From Ruminococcaceae bacterium R-25 (GTDB lineage: Bacteria > Bacillota > Clostridia > Saccharofermentanales > Saccharofermentanaceae), in NCBI GenBank assembly GCA_003149065.1, contig QGFZ01000001.1, positions 1,488,001-1,552,000 on the forward strand: DNA of 64,000 nucleotides. The letters are read 5' to 3'. A program made the position numbers and the translations under genes. Numbering within the stretch: the first letter of the stretch is position 1; every line of letters starts with the position of its first letter. The notes beneath the pieces are model-generated. The model ran no database searches, was not told where the DNA came from, and worked only from the letters and a program-made list of their open reading frames with translations. Shown here in pieces: positions 25,595-33,438 of this stretch.

Positions 25595-26269
25595 TTAGCC
25601 GAAGTTTACGGAACTGAACATCGTCCAGATAGCGTTGATGACATTTTCTCTGATAGGTGCCGGGAGACAGACGCCGACTACGATTATTGCAACGAGACAG
25701 ATAACTATTGCAATGATGTAATAAGCGAGGATCGCTTTTTCAAAATTCTTAACGTTCCTGTTACGTCCTGCGAGCGAGAGAATGATAGTTGCGATAAAAC
25801 CGATTACCGGAATGCAGCTTAAGAATGCGAGCCAGAAATACTTGGAAGTAGATACAGGTCTGTACTGCGGAGGGCAAGCGTCAACTAATGCCTGTTCTGC
25901 AGCCTTCTTCTGTCTCTTCTTTTCGAGCTTGGCTTCAGCCTTTTCCTTGGCTATTCTTTCCTTTTCTGCCTGCTTTTCAGCCTGGGCCTGCTTTTTTGCA
26001 GCTTCCTTGGCAGCCTGTTCTTCTGCCTTCTTAGCTTCCTTGGCAGCCTGCTCTTCAGCTTTCTTTGCTGCCTTTGCAGCTGCTTCAGCTTCTTTTGCTG
26101 CGGTTGCTGTCACTGCAGTAGCTGCAGCTGCTGTTGCTTCTGAAACGTCCTTTGCAGCCTCAGCTGCCTTTTCCTCAACAACAGAAGCCTCTTTGGTAAT
26201 GGCTTCTTCAACCTTATCAACTGCTTCGCTGATCTCGGGTTCCATCTTCTTATCTAAATCTTCTGCCAT
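25595..26269 (-). CDS. Ala/Lys/Glu-rich coiled-coil protein with C-terminal membrane segments
   Basis: 224 residues, function not recognised. Residues 1-130 are almost entirely Ala, Lys, Glu and Gln, with a repeated KKAEEQAAKEA pattern expected to form a long helix or coiled coil. Residues from about 145 hold two to three hydrophobic segments (FWLAFLSCIPVIGFIATIILSLAG and AILAYYIIAIVICLVAIIVVGV). AGGAGGGGG precedes the ATG. Orientation in the membrane is not clear. Confidence 0.7.
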   Translation of the reverse strand: MAEDLDKKMEPEISEAVDKVEEAITKEASVVEEKAAEAAKDVSEATAAAATAVTATAAKEAEAAAKAAKKAEEQAAKEAKKAEEQAAKEAAKKQAQAEKQAEKERIAKEKAEAKLEKKRQKKAAEQALVDACPPQYRPVSTSKYFWLAFLSCIPVIGFIATIILSLAGRNRNVKNFEKAILAYYIIAIVICLVAIIVVGVCLPAPIRENVINAIWTMFSSVNFG

Positions 26270-26304
26270 GTGAAAGCCCCCTCCTTATTCGTAATAAATT
26301 GATT

Positions 26305-26423
26305 ATATCACGCAATCGAGCAACTTGCTTGCAAGGGTTGAGAGATAAGTGATATATGGAGCGAAGCGGAATATATCACGCAATCGGGCAACTTGCTTGC
26401 AAGGGTTGAGAGATAAGTGATAT
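26305..26423. repeat. Two near-identical 51-bp palindromic repeats
   Basis: Copies at 26305-26355 and 26373-26423 differ at one base and start 68 bases apart. Each begins ATATCAC and ends GTGATAT, and contains an inner CAACTTGC/GCAAGGGTTG inverted repeat, so the whole unit can fold into a long interrupted hairpin. The 17-base spacer holds GGAGCGAAGCGGA. No coding capacity seen. Confidence 0.85.
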
Positions 26424-26442
26424 GAAAGACCCGCAAATGCCG

Positions 26443-28080
26443 TTATTTTACATACCAGCGATGTCTTATCCTGTATGCCTTGAGCACTCTGATAAGGCCG
26501 TCTACGATAGCAAGAACACCCACGATTATCATATATACGGCGAGCGTGTTTTCGGGCGCGAAAAGAATGTAGATTCCGCTCACCGCCCAGATGGCGCTCA
26601 TGATAATAAGCGTTATTACAAACGGCTTGTTGTGTGTCTTTTTCGCTCTGGCAAAACAGTTATATGCGCAAGCGAAAAGAAGGGCCGCAAAGATGCCGCT
26701 CGCCATTACAAAGAATGCGCCTTCTTTAACGAAAGTGATTACAGTCGTTGCAAGGAGCGCGGATGCTACAGTCGCATCGACCAGATGGGGTTGGAAATTC
26801 CAATTATCTTTCTTCATTTTCTTAACGCACAAAACGATCGATATGATCGTCGCGGCACAGAGCAGGATCGATACAAACAGGAACATGAACGCTTCAGGAA
26901 TAAGGAAGATCACGAGTCCTGCAAGTATCATGGCAAGACCTTTTGCAAGGTCTGATTTTCTGAACTGACGGACCAATCCTGTTTTAGCCACCTTCTTGCC
27001 GGCGCCGTCCAAAAGAAGCTGGTCTGGCAGAGAAGCAGCGGCGATCCTGAAACCTTCGTCATCGCCCATTACAACATTTAAGACACGCTCCCAGGCTTTA
27101 GTTCCCTGCGCCGAGAACTGCTCTACCGTAAGCGTTCCGTCATCGCTCATCGCATCAAAGAGTGCATTTATAAATCTTTTTCTCTCATCGATATCAACGG
27201 AATATATCCACTTATCAAAACCTGTGTTGATCTTTTCCGCAATAGGATCCAGGCCTTCCGGCGCGAGCATGATATCGCCGTGGTCAATAAGCCATGAACA
27301 GAGCTCGTGCTGGTCACCCATCTGCTTGTCGCTCTTGATGACATGGCTGTCGTCGACCTTTGGCGCGAAAACATTTCCTACTACGGAAAACTGCGGAATG
27401 ATCCTCGTTGTCTTGGGATTTGCCCTTTTGATAAGGTCTTCTTTTAATACTTCAGGACAGAATCCCGGCCCGTCATTTGTATAGATGTGCTCTACCCTGT
27501 TGAATAATTCGTCAGGCAGAACAGCGGCTGAATAGATAGCGAGGTTTCCGCCCTTTGAGTGGCCGCCCGTCATGATCGTATCAAAAGTCTCAAGACTCTT
27601 TTTTACATAGTCTGCAGCCATTTTCTGGGAAGATGTGAGCATGAAGCTCATCATGAAGTCTTCTTTCCATCCTGCGATCGTGCTGTCGGTTCCGCGGAAG
27701 CCTACATATGCCCATCCGCCTTTGGGATCAGGCGAAAAAGTCATTGCGGAAAACTGGATGGAATCTTCTTCGTTGAAAACGTCAGAAAACGAAGAAATAT
27801 AGAGGTTTCCGAACCTTTTTGAGTTTGCGCAGGCCTTGACGAGATTAGTAAATCTTATGCTGTCGTCCGGAGCCATTTTGCGGATAGAAATGCCGTGGGC
27901 TGTTAAATATCCCACGGCATCTTTAATAGTCATTGCGCCATCTCCGGAATAGAGTTCCGGAATGTCTTTAAGATCGAGATAAGCCAACTGACTGAGCACT
28001 ATATTATCGACTCTTGTAAAGGGTCTTCCTTCAAAGTCGATAGCGCCATACCAGCGCACATAGTCAGTAATGTTATCCAT
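26443..28080 (-). CDS. Mbeg1-like (DUF2974) alpha/beta-hydrolase with C-terminal membrane domain
   Basis: 545 residues. N-terminal half is a lipase-like fold: a VGFRGTDSTIAGWKED oxyanion-region motif and a GGHSKGG nucleophile elbow (Ser175), with a later NDGPG stretch typical of DUF2974. The C-terminal 140 residues contain five or six membrane segments. Function is presumably a membrane-bound esterase or lipase; substrate unknown. I chose ATG 28080 rather than the longer frame from 28167, which would overlap the upstream deacetylase by 74 bases. Confidence 0.78.
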   Translation of the reverse strand: MDNITDYVRWYGAIDFEGRPFTRVDNIVLSQLAYLDLKDIPELYSGDGAMTIKDAVGYLTAHGISIRKMAPDDSIRFTNLVKACANSKRFGNLYISSFSDVFNEEDSIQFSAMTFSPDPKGGWAYVGFRGTDSTIAGWKEDFMMSFMLTSSQKMAADYVKKSLETFDTIMTGGHSKGGNLAIYSAAVLPDELFNRVEHIYTNDGPGFCPEVLKEDLIKRANPKTTRIIPQFSVVGNVFAPKVDDSHVIKSDKQMGDQHELCSWLIDHGDIMLAPEGLDPIAEKINTGFDKWIYSVDIDERKRFINALFDAMSDDGTLTVEQFSAQGTKAWERVLNVVMGDDEGFRIAAASLPDQLLLDGAGKKVAKTGLVRQFRKSDLAKGLAMILAGLVIFLIPEAFMFLFVSILLCAATIISIVLCVKKMKKDNWNFQPHLVDATVASALLATTVITFVKEGAFFVMASGIFAALLFACAYNCFARAKKTHNKPFVITLIIMSAIWAVSGIYILFAPENTLAVYMIIVGVLAIVDGLIRVLKAYRIRHRWYVK

Positions 28081-28093
28081 CAGGTGCCAGCCT

Positions 28094-29497
28094 TTATTTC
28101 TTTCCGATAGAGTAGTATACCACTCCGTTTTCAAGGCCGCCCTGCTTAAGGAGTCCCATCTCCTCAACGGTTACGAGCTGGAAGCCGGCATTTACGAGTG
28201 CAGGAACGATCTTCTTAGTAGCCTGAGCCGTAGACTCATAGAGGTCGTGCATGAGAACGATATCACCGTCTTTTACCTTGCCGATAACACGGTTGCAGAC
28301 CTTCTCGGCATTTCTGCTCTTCCAGTCTTCTGTATCAATACTCCAAAGAATGATCGGCATACCGGCCGCTTTCTTGACTTTGTCATTACAGCTGCCTCCC
28401 GGTGGTCTTAAACAAGTTGTCTTTCTTCCGGTCACCCTAAGAAGCTCGTCATCTGTTTTCTGGAGCTTCTCCTTGATCTGTTCCTCGGTTAATTTTGTAA
28501 GCGTGTTATGGCCGTATGTGTGATTGCCGAGTTCGTAATTAAGTTCACCTTCGCGTTTTGCATGCTCCTCGTTCCATGAAACTCTGTCGCCGACGATAAA
28601 GAATGTTGCCTTGCCGCCGTACTGTTCGAAAACGTCGATGATCTGGCTGGTGTATTTTGACGGGCCGTCATCGTATGTAAGAGCGACCATCGGCTTGCTT
28701 CCGTCTACTTCACGTGTAACCTTGCCGTCATCACCGAAATAGTAGAGGTGGTTATCTGCCATGGCTCTCTTGTTGCGGATCATCATGCCGCCAATAAAGC
28801 CGTATTTGCCGTCTGGTTTTTCGACGATACCGTCAAGGCCTTCGCCTGTATCTTCATTGAAATAGTATTTCTCGCCTTCATAATCGACCCAGCCCTTTGT
28901 CATAAGGCCTGACTCTTCGTCAAAGAAATACTGCTTGCCTTCGATTGCCTTAAGGCCCGAAGCAACGATAGACGTATCGGGATCGGCATAATATGTACCT
29001 GCTTCGAGATTAAAAAGGCCCTTAGCTGCCTTTCCGCTCTCTGTTTCAAAGTAATACTTCTTGCCGCTTAATTCCTGCCATCCGGTAAGCATCTCACCGG
29101 TTTCTTCATTGAAATAGTAGGTGTCGCCCTTGTCATGGAGCCAGCCCTTCTTCATTATGCCTGTATCAGGGCTGTAATACCTTTTCGCACCCTTAACATC
29201 CTGGAAACCGGTCATCATGACACCATCGCTGCCAAAGAGGTAGAGGTTTCCGGAAATCTCGGTCTCACCCTTTGCCATTATGTGAGTCTCTTCATCGAAA
29301 TATCTGATCTTGCCATCTTCAGGGATCTCCCTGAATCCGACATATTCATCGCCGAGATCATCGTAGTAATATGTGGCGTCGCCGGAAAATACCCATCCTC
29401 TGTTAGCTCCTGAACGGACATCACAAAGGGATGCCACGAAGCTAAGCACCGTGGTAATGATAGCTAATACAAAAACAGTAAGACACTGTTTTCCCAT
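28094..29497 (-). CDS. Exported polysaccharide deacetylase with cell-wall-binding repeats
   Basis: 467 residues. An N-terminal hydrophobic signal/anchor (residues 4-24) is followed by about nine 20-residue aromatic repeats of the choline/glucan-binding type (for example KKGWLHDKGDTYYFNEETGEM) to residue 255. The C-terminal half is a NodB/CE4 domain: TYDDGP 274-279 with catalytic/metal Asp276 and Asp277, HTYGH 326-330, RPPGG 364-368, and HD 417-418. All metal and catalytic motifs are intact. Probably removes N-acetyl groups from wall glycan. It lies 95 bases after a YunG-like gene. Confidence 0.9.
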   Translation of the reverse strand: MGKQCLTVFVLAIITTVLSFVASLCDVRSGANRGWVFSGDATYYYDDLGDEYVGFREIPEDGKIRYFDEETHIMAKGETEISGNLYLFGSDGVMMTGFQDVKGAKRYYSPDTGIMKKGWLHDKGDTYYFNEETGEMLTGWQELSGKKYYFETESGKAAKGLFNLEAGTYYADPDTSIVASGLKAIEGKQYFFDEESGLMTKGWVDYEGEKYYFNEDTGEGLDGIVEKPDGKYGFIGGMMIRNKRAMADNHLYYFGDDGKVTREVDGSKPMVALTYDDGPSKYTSQIIDVFEQYGGKATFFIVGDRVSWNEEHAKREGELNYELGNHTYGHNTLTKLTEEQIKEKLQKTDDELLRVTGRKTTCLRPPGGSCNDKVKKAAGMPIILWSIDTEDWKSRNAEKVCNRVIGKVKDGDIVLMHDLYESTAQATKKIVPALVNAGFQLVTVEEMGLLKQGGLENGVVYYSIGKK

Positions 29498-29592
29498 AAG
29501 TGATCTCCTTTTCGTGACCAGTAAATCCTAAATTTTAGTTTATCACGCTGAAAGAGTCTTAGTGAAACAATTGTGTTACAGAATATCTTTTA

Positions 29593-30039
29593 TCAGATTC
29601 CCCTGGCGCTCTTAAGAAGGGCCTTTAAGAGCAGATATCTGTTGTATTTTTCTTCTTTTCTGAAATGGACTTCGCGCATCTGGCGGTGCTTGTCATCGTA
29701 AACCAGGCTGTCCCTCTCATCACCAAACTGGGCTATCGTCAGATCATACTGCTTACCGTCTATAACATTATAACAATGGAAATTTCCGTCAGGTCTCTTG
29801 ATCCCGTATACTTCGCCTCCGAAAATATCCTGAACAAGGAAAGCCGTGATGGAACACTGGCCCAAAGTTCTGTTCTCAGGACTCCATTTGGACTGCATCC
29901 TGGGAGCACATGTCGCTTCGCGCCAGACTTCCTCATACAAAACCTTATAAAGATCCGAAAGTGAATCAAGCTTGTATCCGCAGTCTGCTAACGGCTTTAC
30001 ATCCCCTGCTGTTTCATGTCCTAAAAAGTCCGGTTCCAT
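29593..30039 (-). CDS. YunG-like family protein
   Basis: 148 residues. The pattern WSPENRTLGQCSITAFLVQDIFGGEV, followed by HCYNVIDGKQYDLTIAQFG, resembles the YunG family, in which a conserved GQC and a later His and Asp suggest a papain-like cysteine fold. Function is not established. The C-terminal 40 residues are basic. Confidence 0.6.
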   Translation of the reverse strand: MEPDFLGHETAGDVKPLADCGYKLDSLSDLYKVLYEEVWREATCAPRMQSKWSPENRTLGQCSITAFLVQDIFGGEVYGIKRPDGNFHCYNVIDGKQYDLTIAQFGDERDSLVYDDKHRQMREVHFRKEEKYNRYLLLKALLKSARGI

Positions 30040-30143
30040 TTTTTATCCCCTTATTATCTACTATTATCCCTTGTCTGAATTTTGGATGTAATTATACAAA
30101 AAATCTCGTCAAATGATAGGCAATTTATCCGCAGAATTTATTC

Positions 30144-30194
30144 AGTGTAAATTCAGTGCGCGAAACGGGTGTCTTTACGCACTGTTTTTACACT
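30144..30194. repeat. Long inverted repeat upstream of array 2
   Basis: A 17-base left arm (30144-30160) and right arm (30178-30194) match at 15 of 17 positions when reverse-complemented; cores are CAGTGCG and CGCACTG. The 17-base loop contains CGAAACGGGTGT, which also occurs inside the third 39-bp unit of array 1 (from 23758), so it may be a relative of the array units. Confidence 0.7.
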
Positions 30195-30259
30195 CGACTT
30201 GATTGATGAAGGCGGCACTGAGTTTGAATGAAGTGAACCACCTTTTATATTCGGAGAAG

Positions 30260-30455
30260 TGTATCGAAAATCCCTGTTTTTAATGTATTTTCGATACAAG
30301 CAAGTTCACTCATGTATCGAAAACTCCTGCTTTTTATGTATTTTCGATACAAAAACGCGAATTTGTATCGAAACGGGGGCTTTTTTCGAGGTTTTCGATA
30401 CACCAAAGTGTGATGCTGTATCGAAAACGGTTTGCTTTTCGAGGTTTTCGATACA
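30260..30455. repeat. Array 2: four 39-bp palindromic repeats
   Basis: Units at 30260-30298, 30313-30351, 30364-30402 and 30417-30455, each 39 bp, start-to-start distances 53, 51 and 53. Arms are the same as array 1 (TGTATCGAAA and TTTTCGATACA). The first two units have a type A interior (CCTG...TTTATGTA), the last two the type B interior with TCGAGG. A decayed fifth unit follows from about 30468. Orientation within the window is the same as array 1. Confidence 0.92.
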
Positions 30456-30522
30456 AAAGTGCGATTCTATATCCAAACTGTATTTTTCGAGGGCGAAAAC
30501 AGGGGCGAAAGCTTAAAAGCCC

Positions 30523-30550
30523 AAAAAAGAGGCTGCCAGACGGCAGCCTC
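30523..30550 (-). terminator. Terminator after hpf
   Basis: GAGGCTGCC (30529-30537) pairs with GGCAGCCTC (30542-30550), loop of 4; on the minus strand the hairpin is followed by TTTTTTGG. It lies 25 bases past the hpf stop. Confidence 0.85.
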
Positions 30551-30575
30551 CGTGTATATCAATTGTAAGGGAGAA

Positions 30576-31118
30576 TCAATATTCGGGTTCGAGCAAGCCG
30601 TAGCCGCCGTCATATCTCTTATAAACAACGCAGACAGAATTTGTATCGCTGTCAAGGTATACGAAGAAGTCGTGACCGAGCATCTCGAGCTGAAGGATGG
30701 CATCCTCAGATGTCATGGGTCTTAATGCAAACTGCTTGCGCTTTGTGATCTTCTCGTCCTTTTCGTCGACGAAGTCGAAATCAGCTCCACCGTCATCCTC
30801 GAGATAATTAACGATTCCCGGGAAATCCTTCTTTCTCTTAAGGAATTTGGTCTTTTGTCTTCTGATCTGAGATTCGAGCTTGTCAACTGTTCTGTCAACT
30901 GCTGTCAGGATATCCTCATCAACTGCCTCAGCTCTTAAGATCCTGCCGTCGAACTTCATTGTAATTTCGACTACCATATCGGATCCTTCAGGTCTGATTC
31001 TGACATTGAGTGTGCCTTCATCACCGAAGTACTTGTCGAACTTCGACATCTTAGAAGCGATCTTCTCCTCAAGTCTTGTACCGATGCGAATTCCGTTTCC
31101 CTGTGTAGTGATCTTCAT
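30576..31118 (-). CDS. hpf: Long-form ribosome hibernation promoting factor HPF
   Basis: 180 residues, long form. The N-terminal domain (MKITTQGNGIRIGTRLEEKI...) binds the decoding site; the C-terminal domain (KRKQFALRPMTSEDAILQLEMLGHDFFVYLD) dimerises ribosomes into 100S particles. ATG 31118 follows AAGGGAG; the upstream frame to 31148 adds ten unrelated residues. A TATAAT (31175 to 31170) lies upstream as a candidate -10 with a poor -35. Confidence 0.94.
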   Translation of the reverse strand: MKITTQGNGIRIGTRLEEKIASKMSKFDKYFGDEGTLNVRIRPEGSDMVVEITMKFDGRILRAEAVDEDILTAVDRTVDKLESQIRRQKTKFLKRKKDFPGIVNYLEDDGGADFDFVDEKDEKITKRKQFALRPMTSEDAILQLEMLGHDFFVYLDSDTNSVCVVYKRYDGGYGLLEPEY

Positions 31119-31222
31119 AAAATCACTCCCTTCCGTTTGAAGTTTCAAAAGGCTTTGACCTTTGATTAAATTATAAACGATTGAGGGAGCGAATTTAATT
31201 AAATTTGTATTAATTTGAAATA

Positions 31223-31735
31223 TCAGTCTTCGTGTTCAGACCAGATATTCGTACCGCCTCTGTCTAACGCGACAAGTCCTGTACGGCACATTTCGATGAT
31301 CTCGAATTTCTTCATATATTCTATGAAGGCATCTATCTTCTGGCTGTCGCCGGTAGCTTCGATACTGATAGCTTCATCCGTGAAGTCGATGATCTTCGTC
31401 CTGAAGATATTTGTGGCTTCCACGATGTCCGCGTGCTGCTGCTCAGTATTTCTGACCTTTATCAGAAGGAGCTCGCGCTTGATACAGTCTTCTGTCGAAA
31501 GGACTATAACCTTCTTAACGTTATAGAGCTTACGGAGCTGCGAGACTACCTGGTCCTTATCGTTCTTTTCGGCGGTAAGCGTGATCGTGATTCTGGAATA
31601 CTCGGGAGATTCAGTCTCACCTACCGTAAGAGAGTCGATGTTATAACCTCTTCTCGTAAACATTGCTGTTACACGCGAGAGGACACCATACTGGTTATCA
31701 ACGTAGATGGCAATGATTATCTTATTTCTCGGCAT
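31223..31735 (-). CDS. ilvH: Acetolactate synthase small (regulatory) subunit
   Basis: 170 residues, usual length. N-terminal ACT domain with AIYVDNQYGVLSRVTAMFTRRGYNIDSLTVG, then RELLLIKV and EATGDSQKIDAF of the C-terminal domain. Gives valine feedback control to IlvB in branched-chain amino-acid synthesis. It overlaps the end of ilvB by 14 bases. Also called ilvN. Confidence 0.95.
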   Translation of the reverse strand: MPRNKIIIAIYVDNQYGVLSRVTAMFTRRGYNIDSLTVGETESPEYSRITITLTAEKNDKDQVVSQLRKLYNVKKVIVLSTEDCIKRELLLIKVRNTEQQHADIVEATNIFRTKIIDFTDEAISIEATGDSQKIDAFIEYMKKFEIIEMCRTGLVALDRGGTNIWSEHED

Positions 31736-33404
31736 CGCTGATATCCTCCCTTCTTAAGATAAGGTTATTGAATGTTCCGCCGGGTTTTAACATCGGAAGA
31801 ACGAGGCTGTCTGTCTTGATCGTAAGATCGATTATCGAAGGACCCTTTACTTTATACGCTTTCTTGAAAGCTTCTTCGAAAGACTTCTTGTCCGTTGCCT
31901 TAAAACCCTTAGCACCAAATGCCTGTGCGAGCTTTACGAAATCAGTCTTGCGGTCTAATGTCGTATTGGAATACCTTCCGTCGAAAAATACCTTCTGCCA
32001 CTGTCTTACCATACCAAGTGCATGGTTGTTGAAGATAACGATCGTAACAGGGATATTGTAAGTTACAGCTGTTGCGAGTTCGTTAAGGCACATGCCAAAG
32101 CTGCCGTCACCTGTGATAAGAACACTTCTGGTATTAGTTCCTATAGAGCTTCCGATAGCGGCGCCTAAGCCGAATCCCATGGTTCCAAGGCCGCCTGATG
32201 TGATCCATGTTCTCTTGTTCCTGAACTTGAAGAACTGCGCTGTCCAGCACTGGTGCTGGCCTACATCAGTTACAAGTCTCGTATCAGGCTTGATGTTATC
32301 CGAAATGATATTGATCGCATCTCTAGGCAGGAAAGGAAGGCCTTCATAAGCGTCAGCCTCTCTTTGCTTAAGCTGCTCTACTTTCTTGATCCATTCTGTA
32401 TTCTTGCGCTGCGGAGCAGCCTTGATAAGGCGGTCAACGAAGTCTTTGATATCACAGCAGATACCAAGATCGACAGGAACGTTCTTGCCTATTTCGGCAC
32501 GGTCACAGTCGACATGGATCTTTGTTGCAGACAAAGAAAACTTCTCGGTCTTTCCCGTTGCCCTGTCAGAGAATCTGACACCAAGAGCGATTATCAGGTC
32601 TGCCTTGGCAAGAGCTACGGAAGAAGCATATCTTCCGTGCATTCCCTGCATGCCCAAAAATCTCGGTGAATCCGATGGGATCTCTGAAAGGCCCATCATG
32701 GAGCAGCCGATTACCGCATCGAGCTTATCAGCAAGCTTTACGATATCTTCTCCTATTGAAGTCCTTACAGCACCGCCGCCGAAATAAATATAAGGTCTCT
32801 TGGCTTCCTTGATGAGCTTGACTGCTTTTTGGATGTCTTCGTCATCACAACAGGGAATCGGATCAGGCTTTTTAACAGGCTGCTTCTTAAATTCGAAAAC
32901 AGCTTCCTGGACATCCTTCGGAATATCGATAAGGACAGGACCGGGTCTTCCCGACTGGGCGAGCTCAAATGCTGTCCTTACAACGTCTGCGAGCTTTGAA
33001 ACCTTATGTACAAAGAAGTTGTGCTTTGTAATAGGGAGCGTGATGCCCGTGATATCGATCTCCTGGAAAGAGTCTCGTCCGATCATGGAATTTCTTACGT
33101 TTCCCGTGATCGCAACGAGAGGGATAGAGTCCAGATAAGCCGTAGCGATTCCTGTAACAAGATTGGTCGCACCGGGACCGGATGTCGCAATTACGACACC
33201 TGTCTTTCCGGTGGCTCTCGCATAACCGTCAGCACTGTGAACGGCACCTTCCTCGTGAGCGGTCAGGATGTGATTGATCTTATCCTGTTTGTCGTAGAGC
33301 TTGTCATAGATATCTACGACCATTCCGCCCGGGAAGCCGAACACGGTATCAACACCTTGTTCGATCAAGGTCTCGACTAATATCTGTGCTCCGGTCATCT
33401 TCAT
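31722..33404 (-). CDS. ilvB: Acetolactate synthase large (catalytic) subunit
   Basis: 560 residues. ThDP-dependent condensation of pyruvate (or pyruvate plus 2-oxobutyrate). Catalytic Glu in HEEGAVHSADGYAR near residue 50, TSGPGATNLVTGIA, and the ThDP/Mg motif GDGSFGMCLNELATA...NNHALGM are all present. No T-box or leucine-leader structure is visible upstream; the gene begins 34 bases after the clostripain-like gene with no terminator between them. Confidence 0.96.
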   Translation of the reverse strand: MKMTGAQILVETLIEQGVDTVFGFPGGMVVDIYDKLYDKQDKINHILTAHEEGAVHSADGYARATGKTGVVIATSGPGATNLVTGIATAYLDSIPLVAITGNVRNSMIGRDSFQEIDITGITLPITKHNFFVHKVSKLADVVRTAFELAQSGRPGPVLIDIPKDVQEAVFEFKKQPVKKPDPIPCCDDEDIQKAVKLIKEAKRPYIYFGGGAVRTSIGEDIVKLADKLDAVIGCSMMGLSEIPSDSPRFLGMQGMHGRYASSVALAKADLIIALGVRFSDRATGKTEKFSLSATKIHVDCDRAEIGKNVPVDLGICCDIKDFVDRLIKAAPQRKNTEWIKKVEQLKQREADAYEGLPFLPRDAINIISDNIKPDTRLVTDVGQHQCWTAQFFKFRNKRTWITSGGLGTMGFGLGAAIGSSIGTNTRSVLITGDGSFGMCLNELATAVTYNIPVTIVIFNNHALGMVRQWQKVFFDGRYSNTTLDRKTDFVKLAQAFGAKGFKATDKKSFEEAFKKAYKVKGPSIIDLTIKTDSLVLPMLKPGGTFNNLILRREDISDAEK

Positions 33405-33438
33405 CTTGTTCTACCTCGTAAACGGCTGTTTCAAAAGC

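Larger units (their letters stand above)
30040..30575. other. Non-coding stretch holding palindromic repeat array 2
   Basis: No supportable gene. Contents: a long inverted repeat (30144-30194), four 39-bp palindromes with a decayed fifth (30260-30505) and the hpf terminator (30523-30550). The frames that open across the repeats change with every unit and are not credible genes. Confidence 0.75.

Noticed and set aside
33405-33438. T-box or leucine attenuator for ilvB
   Set aside because: Only 34 bases lie between the genes; no stem or T-box sequence can fit.
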